In this document: positions 5,464 through 12,587 of the stretch, piece after piece
How the letters are laid out: each line of letters begins with the position of its first letter
How positions within the stretch are numbered: position 1 is the stretch's first letter
Source: an uncultured Saprospiraceae bacterium
GTDB taxonomy: Bacteria > Bacteroidota > Bacteroidia > Chitinophagales > Saprospiraceae
DNA length: 12,587 nt
NCBI GenBank assembly: GCA_937921525.1
Contig: CAKZUM010000622.1
Span: forward strand, 1 to 12,587
Direction: 5' to 3'
The notes under the pieces: generated by a model
The model's input: the letters and a program-made list of their open reading frames with translations, nothing else
What the model was told of the DNA's origin: nothing
The model's database searches: none
Translations under genes and position numbers: made by a program

Positions 5464-7074
5464 ATGAAAAATATTTTATTAGTAGTTTTTTCTGTCCTGA
5501 TGGTTCATGTAGGATATAGCCAATCTAAAGCAGAAAAGGATTTATACAATACGGACAAAATCAAAGAAATACGTATTACGTTTAAATACGATAATTGGGC
5601 AAATATATTAGACTCGCTGCGATCTAATGGTTCTAAATTGTTGGTGGGTACTGTTAATATAGACGGTGCTACCTATGAAAATATTGGCGTTAGATATAGG
5701 GGTAGCAAATCGTTTACGACAGGAGGGCAAAGAAACCCTTTGTATATAAAATTGAATTATATCAACAAGAAACAGAAGCACCAAGGCTATAAGCGACTGA
5801 AGTTATCCAATGCGCTAAGAGACCCTAGTATGGTAAGAGAGGTTTTAGGCTATGAAATTGCACGTAAGTACATGGTTGCCCCTAAAGCCAACTATGCTAA
5901 AGTCTATATTAATCAAGTCTATTATGGCTTATTTACCAATATTGAAGCCATTGATAGTGAGTTTTTAGAAGAGCACTTTGAACATGATGATAATGTCTTT
6001 ATTAAGTGTACACCAGATATAGAAGGTACGATACCCAAAGGCTGTATGCCTAATGTATTTGGCGCATTGGCTTATGAAGAAGATGTGGCTTGCTACATGC
6101 ACAATTACGAGCTGGAGTCAGATGAAGGATGGGGGGAGTTAATCCATCTGACAGATATTCTGAATAACCATCCTGAAAAAATAGAATCTGTACTACATGT
6201 AGATCAGACTTTATGGATGCTCGCCTTTAATAATGTGTTGGTCAATCTAAGTAGTTACAGCGGACGAAGAAGCCAGAATTATTATCTATACCAAAATGAT
6301 AAGGGACAGTTCACGCCGATCATTTGGGATTTGAATTTAGCTTTTGGTAGCTTTAAAAGTGTCAAAGCTGGCTCTGATTTGAATTTGAAGCAACTACAAA
6401 ATCTTGATCCTTTATTGCATGTTGACAATCCCTATAAACCTCTGATTAGTCAGTTGCTAAAAAATGAACTGTACAAGAAAACGTATCTAGCGCATATCAG
6501 AAGTATTGTCTATGACAACTTTGAAAATGGTTGGTACGAGATGCGTGCTAAAGAATTGCAAACCCTCATACAAGGTGCTTTCTTGGATGATAAACACCAA
6601 GCCTATACCTACAAAGATTTTAAGAATAGCTTGACTAGTACGACGGGGAAGCGAAGTAAAATTCCGGGTATCGTGGAGTTAATGGCCAAGCGTTCTAAAA
6701 AACTAAAAAAACATCCTGCCCTCAGAGTTATTCCCCCAACTATAGAGAATATCCAATTGGTAAAAAGAGAAAAATATGCCAATGAAAAAATTAAGGATTT
6801 CACGATTATTAGCAAAGTGGATAAACTACCTAAAAAAGTGTTGCTCTATTATCGGTACCCAGAATCTGAGAACTTTTTAGTAGTAGACATGAAAGATGAT
6901 GGTCAACTGTTAGACGAAAAAGCGAAGGATAAGCATTTCACGGCTACCATTCCAAGCAATGGACATACTAGTATCGAATACTATATTGTTGCAGAGAATG
7001 CAGCGACTATTAGTTTTTCTCCTGCTAATTATATGTTTGAATTGCATAAGGTTAGTTTGGCGGAACTTAATTAA
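5464..7074 (+). CDS. Secreted CotH-kinase-like protein, paralogue 1 (putative catalytic Asp replaced by Ser)
   Basis: CotH proteins (Bacillus spore coat protein H) are atypical secreted protein kinases. This 536-residue copy begins with a Sec signal peptide (MKNILLVVFSVLMVHVGYSQ, 1-20) without a lipobox. The CotH domain spans about 28-410: VRYRGSKSF (glycine-loop region, Gly80), KLSN...DPSMVREVLGYEIARKYM (from Lys113), KANYAKVYINQVYYGLF, and the C-terminal lobe NLSSYSGRRSQNYYLY...IIWDLNLAFG. Asp289 and Asn291 of WDLN are present, but residue 263 is Ser where the adjacent paralogue has Asp, so it may be inactive. A beta-sandwich module follows (about 430-536, ending EYYIVAEN). There is no T9SS sorting domain, so it is likely periplasmic or exported otherwise. 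ATG 5464 is chosen over an in-frame GTG at 5428 because it starts exactly at the signal peptide. The substrate is unknown. Confidence 0.9.
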   Translation: MKNILLVVFSVLMVHVGYSQSKAEKDLYNTDKIKEIRITFKYDNWANILDSLRSNGSKLLVGTVNIDGATYENIGVRYRGSKSFTTGGQRNPLYIKLNYINKKQKHQGYKRLKLSNALRDPSMVREVLGYEIARKYMVAPKANYAKVYINQVYYGLFTNIEAIDSEFLEEHFEHDDNVFIKCTPDIEGTIPKGCMPNVFGALAYEEDVACYMHNYELESDEGWGELIHLTDILNNHPEKIESVLHVDQTLWMLAFNNVLVNLSSYSGRRSQNYYLYQNDKGQFTPIIWDLNLAFGSFKSVKAGSDLNLKQLQNLDPLLHVDNPYKPLISQLLKNELYKKTYLAHIRSIVYDNFENGWYEMRAKELQTLIQGAFLDDKHQAYTYKDFKNSLTSTTGKRSKIPGIVELMAKRSKKLKKHPALRVIPPTIENIQLVKREKYANEKIKDFTIISKVDKLPKKVLLYYRYPESENFLVVDMKDDGQLLDEKAKDKHFTATIPSNGHTSIEYYIVAENAATISFSPANYMFELHKVSLAELN

Positions 7075-7189
7075 AGGGGGATTAGGATTTGTAGGATACG
7101 GCGTATCATGTTGACGGATTATTAGGATACTGTTTGGGAATAATAGTGGTCAAAGCTACAATTCCACCTCTAATGCAACAGATTTAAAT
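7075..7189. other. Spacer between the two CotH-like genes (115 bp), with short direct repeats
   Basis: Related units ggattaggattt, gtaggatac and ggattattaggatac follow each other at about 7079-7130. A small hairpin gatac-ggc-gtatc lies at about 7096-7108. A ttgacg at 7111-7116 and a tactgtttg at 7128-7136 look promoter-like, but their spacing (14 nt) fits neither the usual Bacteroidota nor the usual sigma-70 layout. Whether the second gene is co-transcribed with the first is open. Confidence 0.4.
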
Positions 7190-8773
7190 ATGAATAAATA
7201 CTTCTACTATATTTTTATACTTTCCTTATTTAGTTCATTCTCTTTGTCTAGTCAGGATTTATATGATCTAAACGAAATAAAGGATATTAAAATAACCATT
7301 GATGATCCTATCTGGGATAAGAAATTAAATGCCTATAAAAAACAAGGTCTAGAGAAACGAATCGTTGGGAAAATCACCGTAGACGGGGTACAATACGATA
7401 GTGTAGGCATCCGATATAAAGGCAACAGTTCTTTTTTTAATACAAAAAAATCAGGCTCTACTAAACTTCCTTTTAATGTAAAAATGAATGAGTTTATCAA
7501 AGGTCAGAGTCTTCCGGGTGGTTATAAAACATTAAAACTCTCCAATGTCTTTAGGGACCCCAGTTATTTAAGAGAAGTTTTGTCTTATGAGATTGCAAGG
7601 AATTACATGGCTGCCCCCAAGGCCAACTATGTACGGGTGTATGTAAATGACGCCTATTTGGGCTTATATAATAGTACGGAATCCGTAGATGAAAAATTCT
7701 TAAAGAAAAACTTTGGAGATAATAATGGCGTGCTATTCAAATGCGATCCTGCATGGAAAGCTACCCCTGTTGCAGGTTGCCCCAATAATGAAAAGGCCAC
7801 ACTAAAATATCTAGGATCAAATGTCGATTGTTATAAAAACTCTTATGAGTTAAAATCTAAAAAAGGTTGGAAAGAATTAGTTTCCTTTACAAATAACCTG
7901 ACAAATAAATCTCAGGATATAGAACAAATATTAAATGTAGATGCTACGCTCTGGATGCTAGCATTTGATAATATTTTAGTCAACTTAGATAGCTATTTAG
8001 GACGCCTTTGCCATAACTACTATCTATACCAAGATACGATGGGTCGCTTTAATCCAGTAGTATGGGATATGAATATGTCGTTTGGTGGTTTTAGATTTGA
8101 TGGAACGGGTAAATCTTTGAGTGATACAGAGTTACAAAGACTTAGCCCATTACTACATTTCAAAACGAAGAATGAAGATCGGCCCTTGATTATCCAGTTA
8201 TTAGATACGCCTTTATATAGAAAAATTTATTTGGCACATATTCGCACTATTCTAAATGATTACTTTGTCAACGGGAAATATAAAGAACGTGCAAAAGCGA
8301 TTCAAAAATCTATTGATCGTTATGTTAGAGAGGATAAAAATAAATTGTATGCTTATGAGGGTTTCCCTCAGAATTTAGAAAAAACGACCCTCGCAGGTAC
8401 GTCTAAAATAATAGGCCTTACAGAGTTAATGGAAGCCAGGACTACTTACTTAAAAAATCATCCATTAATTACCAAAAAGGCGCCTAGTATTTCTGAAGTA
8501 AAACATACCGTGATAGATAGTGCCATACATGTAACCGCAAAAATTACAGATGCGACAGATGTCTATTTATTTTACAGAAATACCAATAACATTTTTAAGA
8601 AAGTAACCATGACTGATACAGGTGCCCACATAGATGGCGTAGAGGCAGATGGAGTGTTTGGTTTTACGATAAAGGAACTACCCAAGACTGAATATTATAT
8701 AGTTGCCGAGAATAAAGATGCGGCTATGCTGTCTCCTAAAGAAGCCGCTTTTAAGTTTTATTCTGTGGAATAA
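7190..8773 (+). CDS. Secreted CotH-kinase-like protein, paralogue 2 (putative catalytic residues intact)
   Basis: This 527-residue protein is clearly homologous to its upstream neighbour along its whole length and probably arose by tandem duplication. It has a Sec signal peptide (about 1-21, MNKYFYYIFILSLFSSFSLSS) and a CotH domain at about 25-405. The domain shows VGIRYKGNSSF (Gly78), LKLSNVFRDPSYLREVLSYEIARNYM, KANYVRVYVNDAYLGLY, and NLDSYLGRLCHNYYLY...VVWDMNMSFG with Asp267 and Asp293, the two acidic residues expected in an active CotH kinase. Three Cys in the insert before the C-lobe (KCDP, GCPN, DCYK) match those of the neighbour. A C-terminal beta-sandwich module (about 430-527, ending EYYIVAEN...SPKEAAF) is shared too. 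There is no sorting domain or lipobox. The stop codon lies inside a 33-bp palindrome. Kinase activity is inferred from family knowledge only. Confidence 0.92.
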   Translation: MNKYFYYIFILSLFSSFSLSSQDLYDLNEIKDIKITIDDPIWDKKLNAYKKQGLEKRIVGKITVDGVQYDSVGIRYKGNSSFFNTKKSGSTKLPFNVKMNEFIKGQSLPGGYKTLKLSNVFRDPSYLREVLSYEIARNYMAAPKANYVRVYVNDAYLGLYNSTESVDEKFLKKNFGDNNGVLFKCDPAWKATPVAGCPNNEKATLKYLGSNVDCYKNSYELKSKKGWKELVSFTNNLTNKSQDIEQILNVDATLWMLAFDNILVNLDSYLGRLCHNYYLYQDTMGRFNPVVWDMNMSFGGFRFDGTGKSLSDTELQRLSPLLHFKTKNEDRPLIIQLLDTPLYRKIYLAHIRTILNDYFVNGKYKERAKAIQKSIDRYVREDKNKLYAYEGFPQNLEKTTLAGTSKIIGLTELMEARTTYLKNHPLITKKAPSISEVKHTVIDSAIHVTAKITDATDVYLFYRNTNNIFKKVTMTDTGAHIDGVEADGVFGFTIKELPKTEYYIVAENKDAAMLSPKEAAFKFYSVE

Positions 8774-8804
8774 GTTTACTAAACCTTGAAGGTTTAGTAA
8801 ACTT
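8772..8804. terminator. Perfect 33-bp palindrome overlapping the stop of the second CotH-like gene
   Basis: Arms aagtttactaaacctt (8772-8787) and aaggtttagtaaactt (8789-8804) are perfectly complementary around G8788. The left arm starts inside the TAA stop codon at 8771-8773. There is no long T-run after it, so it may be a bidirectional transcription stop, an mRNA 3'-end stabiliser or a REP-like repeat. It is a sequence relative of the palindrome at 2921-2953. Confidence 0.65.
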
Positions 8805-8837
8805 AAAACCACCCCCCCTAAAAATAATACACCACCT

Positions 8838-9752
8838 ATGCCCAACCGTATTGCCGTCATAGATCTAGGCACCAACACCTTCCATATACTTATTGCAGAG
8901 GAACAACCAGACCAATCTTTTAAAGCCTTACATCGACAACGTTTTTTTGTAAAATTAGCAGAAGAGGGTATTGAAACGATTGGTCAAGCCCCATTAGAAA
9001 GAGGCTTTGCGGCACTCAGCCATTTCAAAAAATTGATAGAAGAGTTGGAAGTCACAAAAGTGAAAGCAATCGGAACCGCTGCACTACGTACCGCTTCCAA
9101 TGGTCCTGCATTTGTCCAACAGATCAAAGCGCAATTAGGCTTTCAAATAGAACTAATTAGTGGCAGTCAAGAAGCTGCTTTTATACACAAAGGCGTTGCG
9201 CTGGCTGTCCCATTTAGGCAAGAAAATTATTTATTGATGGATATTGGTGGAGGCAGCGTAGAATTTATTTTGGCGAATAAAAATAAGGTGCATTGGGCAC
9301 AGAGTTTTCCGATTGGTGTAGGCGTACTATATAAAGGCTTTCATAAAAGCAATCCAATAACAGCTACTGAGATCAAAGCTACGAATGCCTATATTGATAG
9401 TTTTTTGAATCCTCTACAAAAAGCGTTAGCAGCATTTCCTGCCCACACTTTAGTCGGCGCTTCTGGCACATTTGATGTATTAGAAAGCTTGTTAGCTAAA
9501 GAGATGGCCTCCCCTACCCATGCTTATGTATCCGTAAAAGATTTTTTCCCTTTATATGATCGAATTATTTCGACAACAGAGGCAGAACGATATGCTATGC
9601 AAACGATCCCTGATACTCGAGCAGATATGATTGTGGTGGCACTAATATTAATAGATAACATTCTTAGTACAGTAGCCATAGACCAAATAATCGTGTCAAA
9701 ATATGCCATGAAAGAAGGGATACTGCTGGATTTACTGGAAGCAGTTGAGTAG
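8838..9752 (+). CDS. Ppx/GppA-family phosphatase (exopolyphosphatase-like)
   Basis: The Ppx/GppA family hydrolyses terminal phosphates of inorganic polyphosphate or of pppGpp, linking phosphate stores and the stringent response. This 304-residue protein has only the two ASKHA subdomains and lacks the C-terminal HD-like domain of E. coli Ppx, as is usual for short bacterial members. Visible motifs: VIDLGTNTFHILIAE (residues 8-22, phosphate-1 loop), IGTAALRTASN, SGSQEAAF with the likely catalytic Glu112, MDIGGGSVEF (134-143, phosphate-2 loop) and GASGTFDVLESL (about 207-218). No signal peptide is present, so it is cytoplasmic. ATG 8838 starts directly at the conserved first strand. It lies 64 bp after the second CotH-like gene with a palindrome between, so independent transcription is likely. 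Sequence alone does not decide polyphosphate versus pppGpp. Confidence 0.93.
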   Translation: MPNRIAVIDLGTNTFHILIAEEQPDQSFKALHRQRFFVKLAEEGIETIGQAPLERGFAALSHFKKLIEELEVTKVKAIGTAALRTASNGPAFVQQIKAQLGFQIELISGSQEAAFIHKGVALAVPFRQENYLLMDIGGGSVEFILANKNKVHWAQSFPIGVGVLYKGFHKSNPITATEIKATNAYIDSFLNPLQKALAAFPAHTLVGASGTFDVLESLLAKEMASPTHAYVSVKDFFPLYDRIISTTEAERYAMQTIPDTRADMIVVALILIDNILSTVAIDQIIVSKYAMKEGILLDLLEAVE

Positions 9753-9906
9753 AGCTATAGAGGCAGTATTCACAATTTTCCATTCATAATTAAGTCTAAT
9801 GTCCTAAACTGTACAGTACAACATCTAACGATCATACTTATTATTTTATAAAAGCGTTTTGTTATAATAGACTTACAACATCCACCATCATTAACAAATA
9901 CTAATA
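9753..9906. other. Spacer upstream of the metalloprotease gene (154 bp)
   Basis: The spacer contains caattttccattc (9773-9785), an inverted copy of a 13-mer from the repeat at 1032-1076. It also has a 10-bp perfect palindrome actgtacagt (9808-9817) that could be an operator, and a sigma-70-like tataat at 9863-9868, 38 bp before the start codon, with no good partner box upstream. None of these is proven. Confidence 0.4.
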
Positions 9907-12399
9907 ATGAGATTTATTCTTTCCCTCGTACTACTGAGCTCATTTATTTTTTGTCAGGCACAAAATCGACAAATTAAGCGACTCAAAATGGATCCCAAAA
10001 AACCGCAAGTAATTTGTAAGCACCATGGAGCGATCAATCCCGGTCATGTGATACTGCCAAAGGCACAGCCTAGAAACAAACCCAAGAATCCTTTAATATT
10101 TAATGTGGATTTTCCTGATAATATGCCTGTAGCGGCTATCCAAGCATTTGAATTTGCCTTGTCTCTATTAAGCAATCAATTGTCTTCTGCTGTTCCAATT
10201 AATGTGGATGTAGAATGGTCTGATGAATTAGAAGATGGAGTGCTTGGTGCAGCAAGTACATCAGAGTTTGTTGCCGATTTTCCTAATAGTAATGAAAGAA
10301 CTTTTTACCCTATAGCCTTAGCAGAAAAGATTGTAGGAGAACCAATCAATAGTGATACGAGACCAGATATAGATGTATTTTTTAATAGTGAAGTAAACTG
10401 GTATTATGATTTTAATAATCCATCTACCATACCAGCCACTCATTTCGATTTTGTATCTGTTATTTTGCATGAGATGATTCATGGGTTAGGGTTTGTTGGT
10501 TTTTCTGGACTTCTGAACGACGGAGTAACTAGTCGAATTAGAAGAGGTGGTATCCCTTCTATTTATGATGTATATCTTGAAAATAATGCAGGTGTTAATA
10601 TATTAGATAATTTTGCAGATCCTTCTGCGGAACTTACAGATATTTTTCAAAGCAATAATGTCTTTTTAAGAAGTCCTGCCTATCCAGAAGGTACTGTAGC
10701 CCCCAAAGTATATACTCCCTCGGAGTATGAACCAGGGTCTAGCATTCGTCACTTAGATTTAGCTACATTTAGAAATTCTTCAAATTCTCTAATGACTCCT
10801 CAAATCGAGCGGGCGGCGGTGAAACATGATGCGGGTATTGCAATAGACATTTTACATGACTTAGGTTGGGGAACAACTCATCTACTACATGATCAAAAAA
10901 TTGGAGAAGAAAATTTTAGTCAAGACTATGTTGTTAATGCGGAAGTAGTTTCCGAAATTGGCTATAATCCTAATACCCTATTTTTACATTATTCTCAAGA
11001 TTCTTTTCAAACAGTTACAACGCTCCCAATGGAGGGCAGTTCTATACCTAATGAGTTTACAGCTACTATCCCTGCTCCTAATGAGCAAACTCGATTTCAA
11101 TATTATTTTACGCTCGTAGATGATCGGAATATAGAGTTACAATTTCCAGCTAATGCTCCCAATCCATTATTTTATATCAGTTTTTATGAACCCGATGATT
11201 TTTTCCCTGTAATGGATCATGATGCTGTGGTAAATATTGATGATAAAACTACCTTGATACCAGTAGATGCAATTGTTACAGACTTTTATTCTGGAATCGA
11301 CTCTATTTATATCGAATACTACGTTAACGGTGTTCTCCGATCTACGACAAACAGGTTCATAAGAGATTTTACAGATGAATTTAGGGACAATCTATTTGTC
11401 GGAGCTATAGAGCTAGAAGAACCATTAGCCGCTACAGATAAATTAGAATACCGAATTATAGCTGTAGACAAAAGTGTTAATAAAAATGAAACGATACTCC
11501 CTGCTACAGGACTGTACGAAATTAATATTTCAGAAACTTTTGATTTTAGTGCCTCCTATTTTAACGACTTCAATACGAGAAGTTCTGATTTTAGTGGGAA
11601 TGGTTTTGCAACGGGTCAACCAACTGGTTTTACGGATGTGGCTATACAATCAGATCATCCATATACCAATGCTGGGCAAGAAAGAACCTTAAATTTTACC
11701 TATCAGTTAAACATTCCAATTCTTATCCAAGACAGGGATCCTTTAATTGAATTTGATGAAATTGTTTTAGTAGAACCTGGGGAAAGTGGAACAACTTATA
11801 CCGAGTTAGAATTCTGGGATTATGTAATCGTAGAAGGAAGAAGATTAGACGGTACAGAATGGTTTCCGTTTTTAGATGGCTATGACTCTAGAGCAGTGGG
11901 CAAATGGTTTGCGGCCTATAATAGTAATATCGTTGGTCAAAATTCCCGTGCTGTTGGAAGTCCTGAGTTATTTAATCCCAGAGTCATTAACATGACACAG
12001 AATGGCAATTTCAAAGCGGGAGAAATTGTATTTATACGATTCCGATTATTCTCTGATCCTTTTGCTTTTGGCTGGGGTTGGGCTATTGACAACTTGCGTA
12101 TACAAGATACCCAAGTGGCTATTGAGGATTTTATAAATTCCAATGATTTAGCCTTATTTCCTAATCCTGTGAGTACCTCTGCCCTATCTATCAAAGCTAA
12201 TTTTAAACAGCCAGTAGAAAATTTACAAATTCAGGTATATGATAATAATGGTAGATTGGTCCAGTCAGAACAGTTTGAAAATGTTCAAAAAGACTTGGTT
12301 GAAAGGGTGGATATTTCTGAGCAACCTGATGGTATTTATCTGGTAGTCTTACGAATCAATGATACGGATTTGATAAGTCGAAAAGTGATGAAAAATTAA
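9907..12399 (+). CDS. T9SS-exported putative zinc metalloprotease (leishmanolysin-like active site)
   Basis: The 830-residue protein has a Sec signal peptide (about 1-19, ending FCQAQ). A protease domain follows at about 55-325. Its zinc motif is HEMIHGLGF (His188, Glu189, His192). The residue at the classical third metzincin position is Gly, but a later IRHLD (His282) followed by NSLMTP (Met296) reproduces the distant third His and Met-turn of leishmanolysin-type (M8) enzymes. Two beta-sandwich segments (about 335-545) follow; the first resembles the C-terminal module of the two CotH-like proteins. Next is a jelly-roll/MAM-like region (about 550-735) ending FGWGWAIDNLRI (Trp723, Asp728). Residues about 747-830 form a T9SS type A sorting domain (LFPNPVS at 750-756, ending SRKVMKN), which directs secretion through the outer membrane and is then removed. 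The product is predicted to be surface-bound or released. The substrate is unknown. The gene is preceded by a 154-bp spacer. Confidence 0.92.
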   Translation: MRFILSLVLLSSFIFCQAQNRQIKRLKMDPKKPQVICKHHGAINPGHVILPKAQPRNKPKNPLIFNVDFPDNMPVAAIQAFEFALSLLSNQLSSAVPINVDVEWSDELEDGVLGAASTSEFVADFPNSNERTFYPIALAEKIVGEPINSDTRPDIDVFFNSEVNWYYDFNNPSTIPATHFDFVSVILHEMIHGLGFVGFSGLLNDGVTSRIRRGGIPSIYDVYLENNAGVNILDNFADPSAELTDIFQSNNVFLRSPAYPEGTVAPKVYTPSEYEPGSSIRHLDLATFRNSSNSLMTPQIERAAVKHDAGIAIDILHDLGWGTTHLLHDQKIGEENFSQDYVVNAEVVSEIGYNPNTLFLHYSQDSFQTVTTLPMEGSSIPNEFTATIPAPNEQTRFQYYFTLVDDRNIELQFPANAPNPLFYISFYEPDDFFPVMDHDAVVNIDDKTTLIPVDAIVTDFYSGIDSIYIEYYVNGVLRSTTNRFIRDFTDEFRDNLFVGAIELEEPLAATDKLEYRIIAVDKSVNKNETILPATGLYEINISETFDFSASYFNDFNTRSSDFSGNGFATGQPTGFTDVAIQSDHPYTNAGQERTLNFTYQLNIPILIQDRDPLIEFDEIVLVEPGESGTTYTELEFWDYVIVEGRRLDGTEWFPFLDGYDSRAVGKWFAAYNSNIVGQNSRAVGSPELFNPRVINMTQNGNFKAGEIVFIRFRLFSDPFAFGWGWAIDNLRIQDTQVAIEDFINSNDLALFPNPVSTSALSIKANFKQPVENLQIQVYDNNGRLVQSEQFENVQKDLVERVDISEQPDGIYLVVLRINDTDLISRKVMKN

Positions 12400-12429
12400 G
12401 AGATACAGAGAGCAACGCCATTTTTCTAA

Positions 12430-12484
12430 GAACACTGAGTTACAGAGTCACTGAATAGATTTTGTTCTCTGTGACTCAGTGTTC
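12430..12484. terminator. 18-bp inverted repeat between convergent genes, possible bidirectional terminator
   Basis: Left arm gaacactgagttacagag (12430-12447) and right arm ctctgtgactcagtgttc (12467-12484) pair at 17 of 18 positions around a 19-nt loop. The repeat sits 30 bp after the protease stop and 37 bp beyond the stop of the opposing gene. Palindromes of this gaacactgagtcacagag type are a common dispersed intergenic repeat in bacteria, so it may be a REP-like element that also blocks read-through. Confidence 0.6.
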
Positions 12485-12521
12485 AATATTCCTTAGCTTC
12501 CGCCAGAAAGCCTCCAAATCT

Positions 12522-12587
12522 CTACACCTCCAACTCCAACCCATCATAAGCCAAATGTACCCCTTTAGGCAAAGTTTTAGACACCTC
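12522..12587 (-). CDS. C-terminal end of an unidentified protein (gene continues beyond the right edge)
   Basis: The reverse strand is open from the window edge to TAG at 12522-12524. It encodes 21 residues, EVSKTLPKGVHLAYDGLELEV, before the stop. The sequence looks protein-like (alternating hydrophobic pattern, ending in a short strand), and its orientation is convergent with the protease gene. The tail AYDGLELEV is reminiscent of the last strand of some metallo-beta-lactamase-fold hydrolases, but 21 residues are too few to name a family. Chance openness over 22 codons cannot be excluded. Confidence 0.5.
   Translation of the reverse strand, partial: EVSKTLPKGVHLAYDGLELEV

Noticed and set aside
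5249..5467. 72-codon plus-strand frame upstream of the first CotH-like gene
   Set aside because: It has no domain-like sequence and runs into the next gene's start region in another frame; judged chance.
7111..7136. Promoter for the second CotH-like gene (ttgacg ... tactgtttg)
   Set aside because: The 14-nt gap between the two boxes fits neither the Bacteroidota nor the sigma-70 pattern, and the -7 box has one base too many.
1910..9752. A single novel defence or mobile system across the plus-strand genes
   Set aside because: TsaD, RmuC and Ppx/GppA are conserved housekeeping-type genes with wide spacers and palindromes between them; no integrase, toxin, or defence effector is present.
11937..12194. 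85-codon minus-strand frame
   Set aside because: It is fully antisense to the T9SS sorting-domain region of the metalloprotease, which has strong motif support.

Overview
The window is AT-rich bacterial chromosome and most likely belongs to a member of the Bacteroidota, perhaps the Saprospiria or a relative. The 830-residue secreted protein at 9907-12399 ends in a type IX secretion (T9SS) C-terminal sorting domain, a feature essentially confined to that phylum. Recognisable Shine-Dalgarno sequences are scarce, and one TAnnTTTG-type -7 box is seen. The class-level guess is inference.

Layout. On the left, three minus-strand genes: an alpha/beta hydrolase of the BAAT/dienelactone-hydrolase type cut by the window edge (1-615), a 100-residue ankyrin-repeat protein (697-999) and a short bactofilin (1135-1557). 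A 352-bp divergent spacer with an imperfect inverted repeat follows. All remaining complete genes are on the plus strand: tsaD (tRNA t6A synthesis, GTG start), an unrecognised acidic 182-residue protein, rmuC (membrane-anchored coiled-coil nuclease-like protein), two tandem secreted CotH-kinase-like paralogues, a Ppx/GppA phosphatase, and the large T9SS-exported putative zinc metalloprotease. A minus-strand gene enters from the right edge, with only its last 21 codons visible.

How the genes relate. TsaD, RmuC and Ppx/GppA are conserved intracellular functions with wide spacers, so this does not look like one dedicated operon. The clearest unit is the CotH pair with the downstream metalloprotease. 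All three are secreted and appear to share a C-terminal or mid-protein beta-sandwich module. The first CotH paralogue has Ser where the second has the Asp expected to be catalytic, which suggests an active/inactive kinase-fold pair.

Non-coding structure is rich: two 33-bp palindromes with compensatory substitutions directly after stop codons (2921-2953, 8772-8804), a 104-bp element bounded by perfect 17-bp inverted repeats (3618-3721), a perfect 16-bp inverted repeat upstream of rmuC, an inverted repeat between the last two convergent genes, and dispersed A-rich short repeats. I saw no rRNA, tRNA, CRISPR array, insertion sequence or prophage. I did not find a clear new defence or mobile system; the best candidates for novelty are the CotH pair and the 104-bp structured element.
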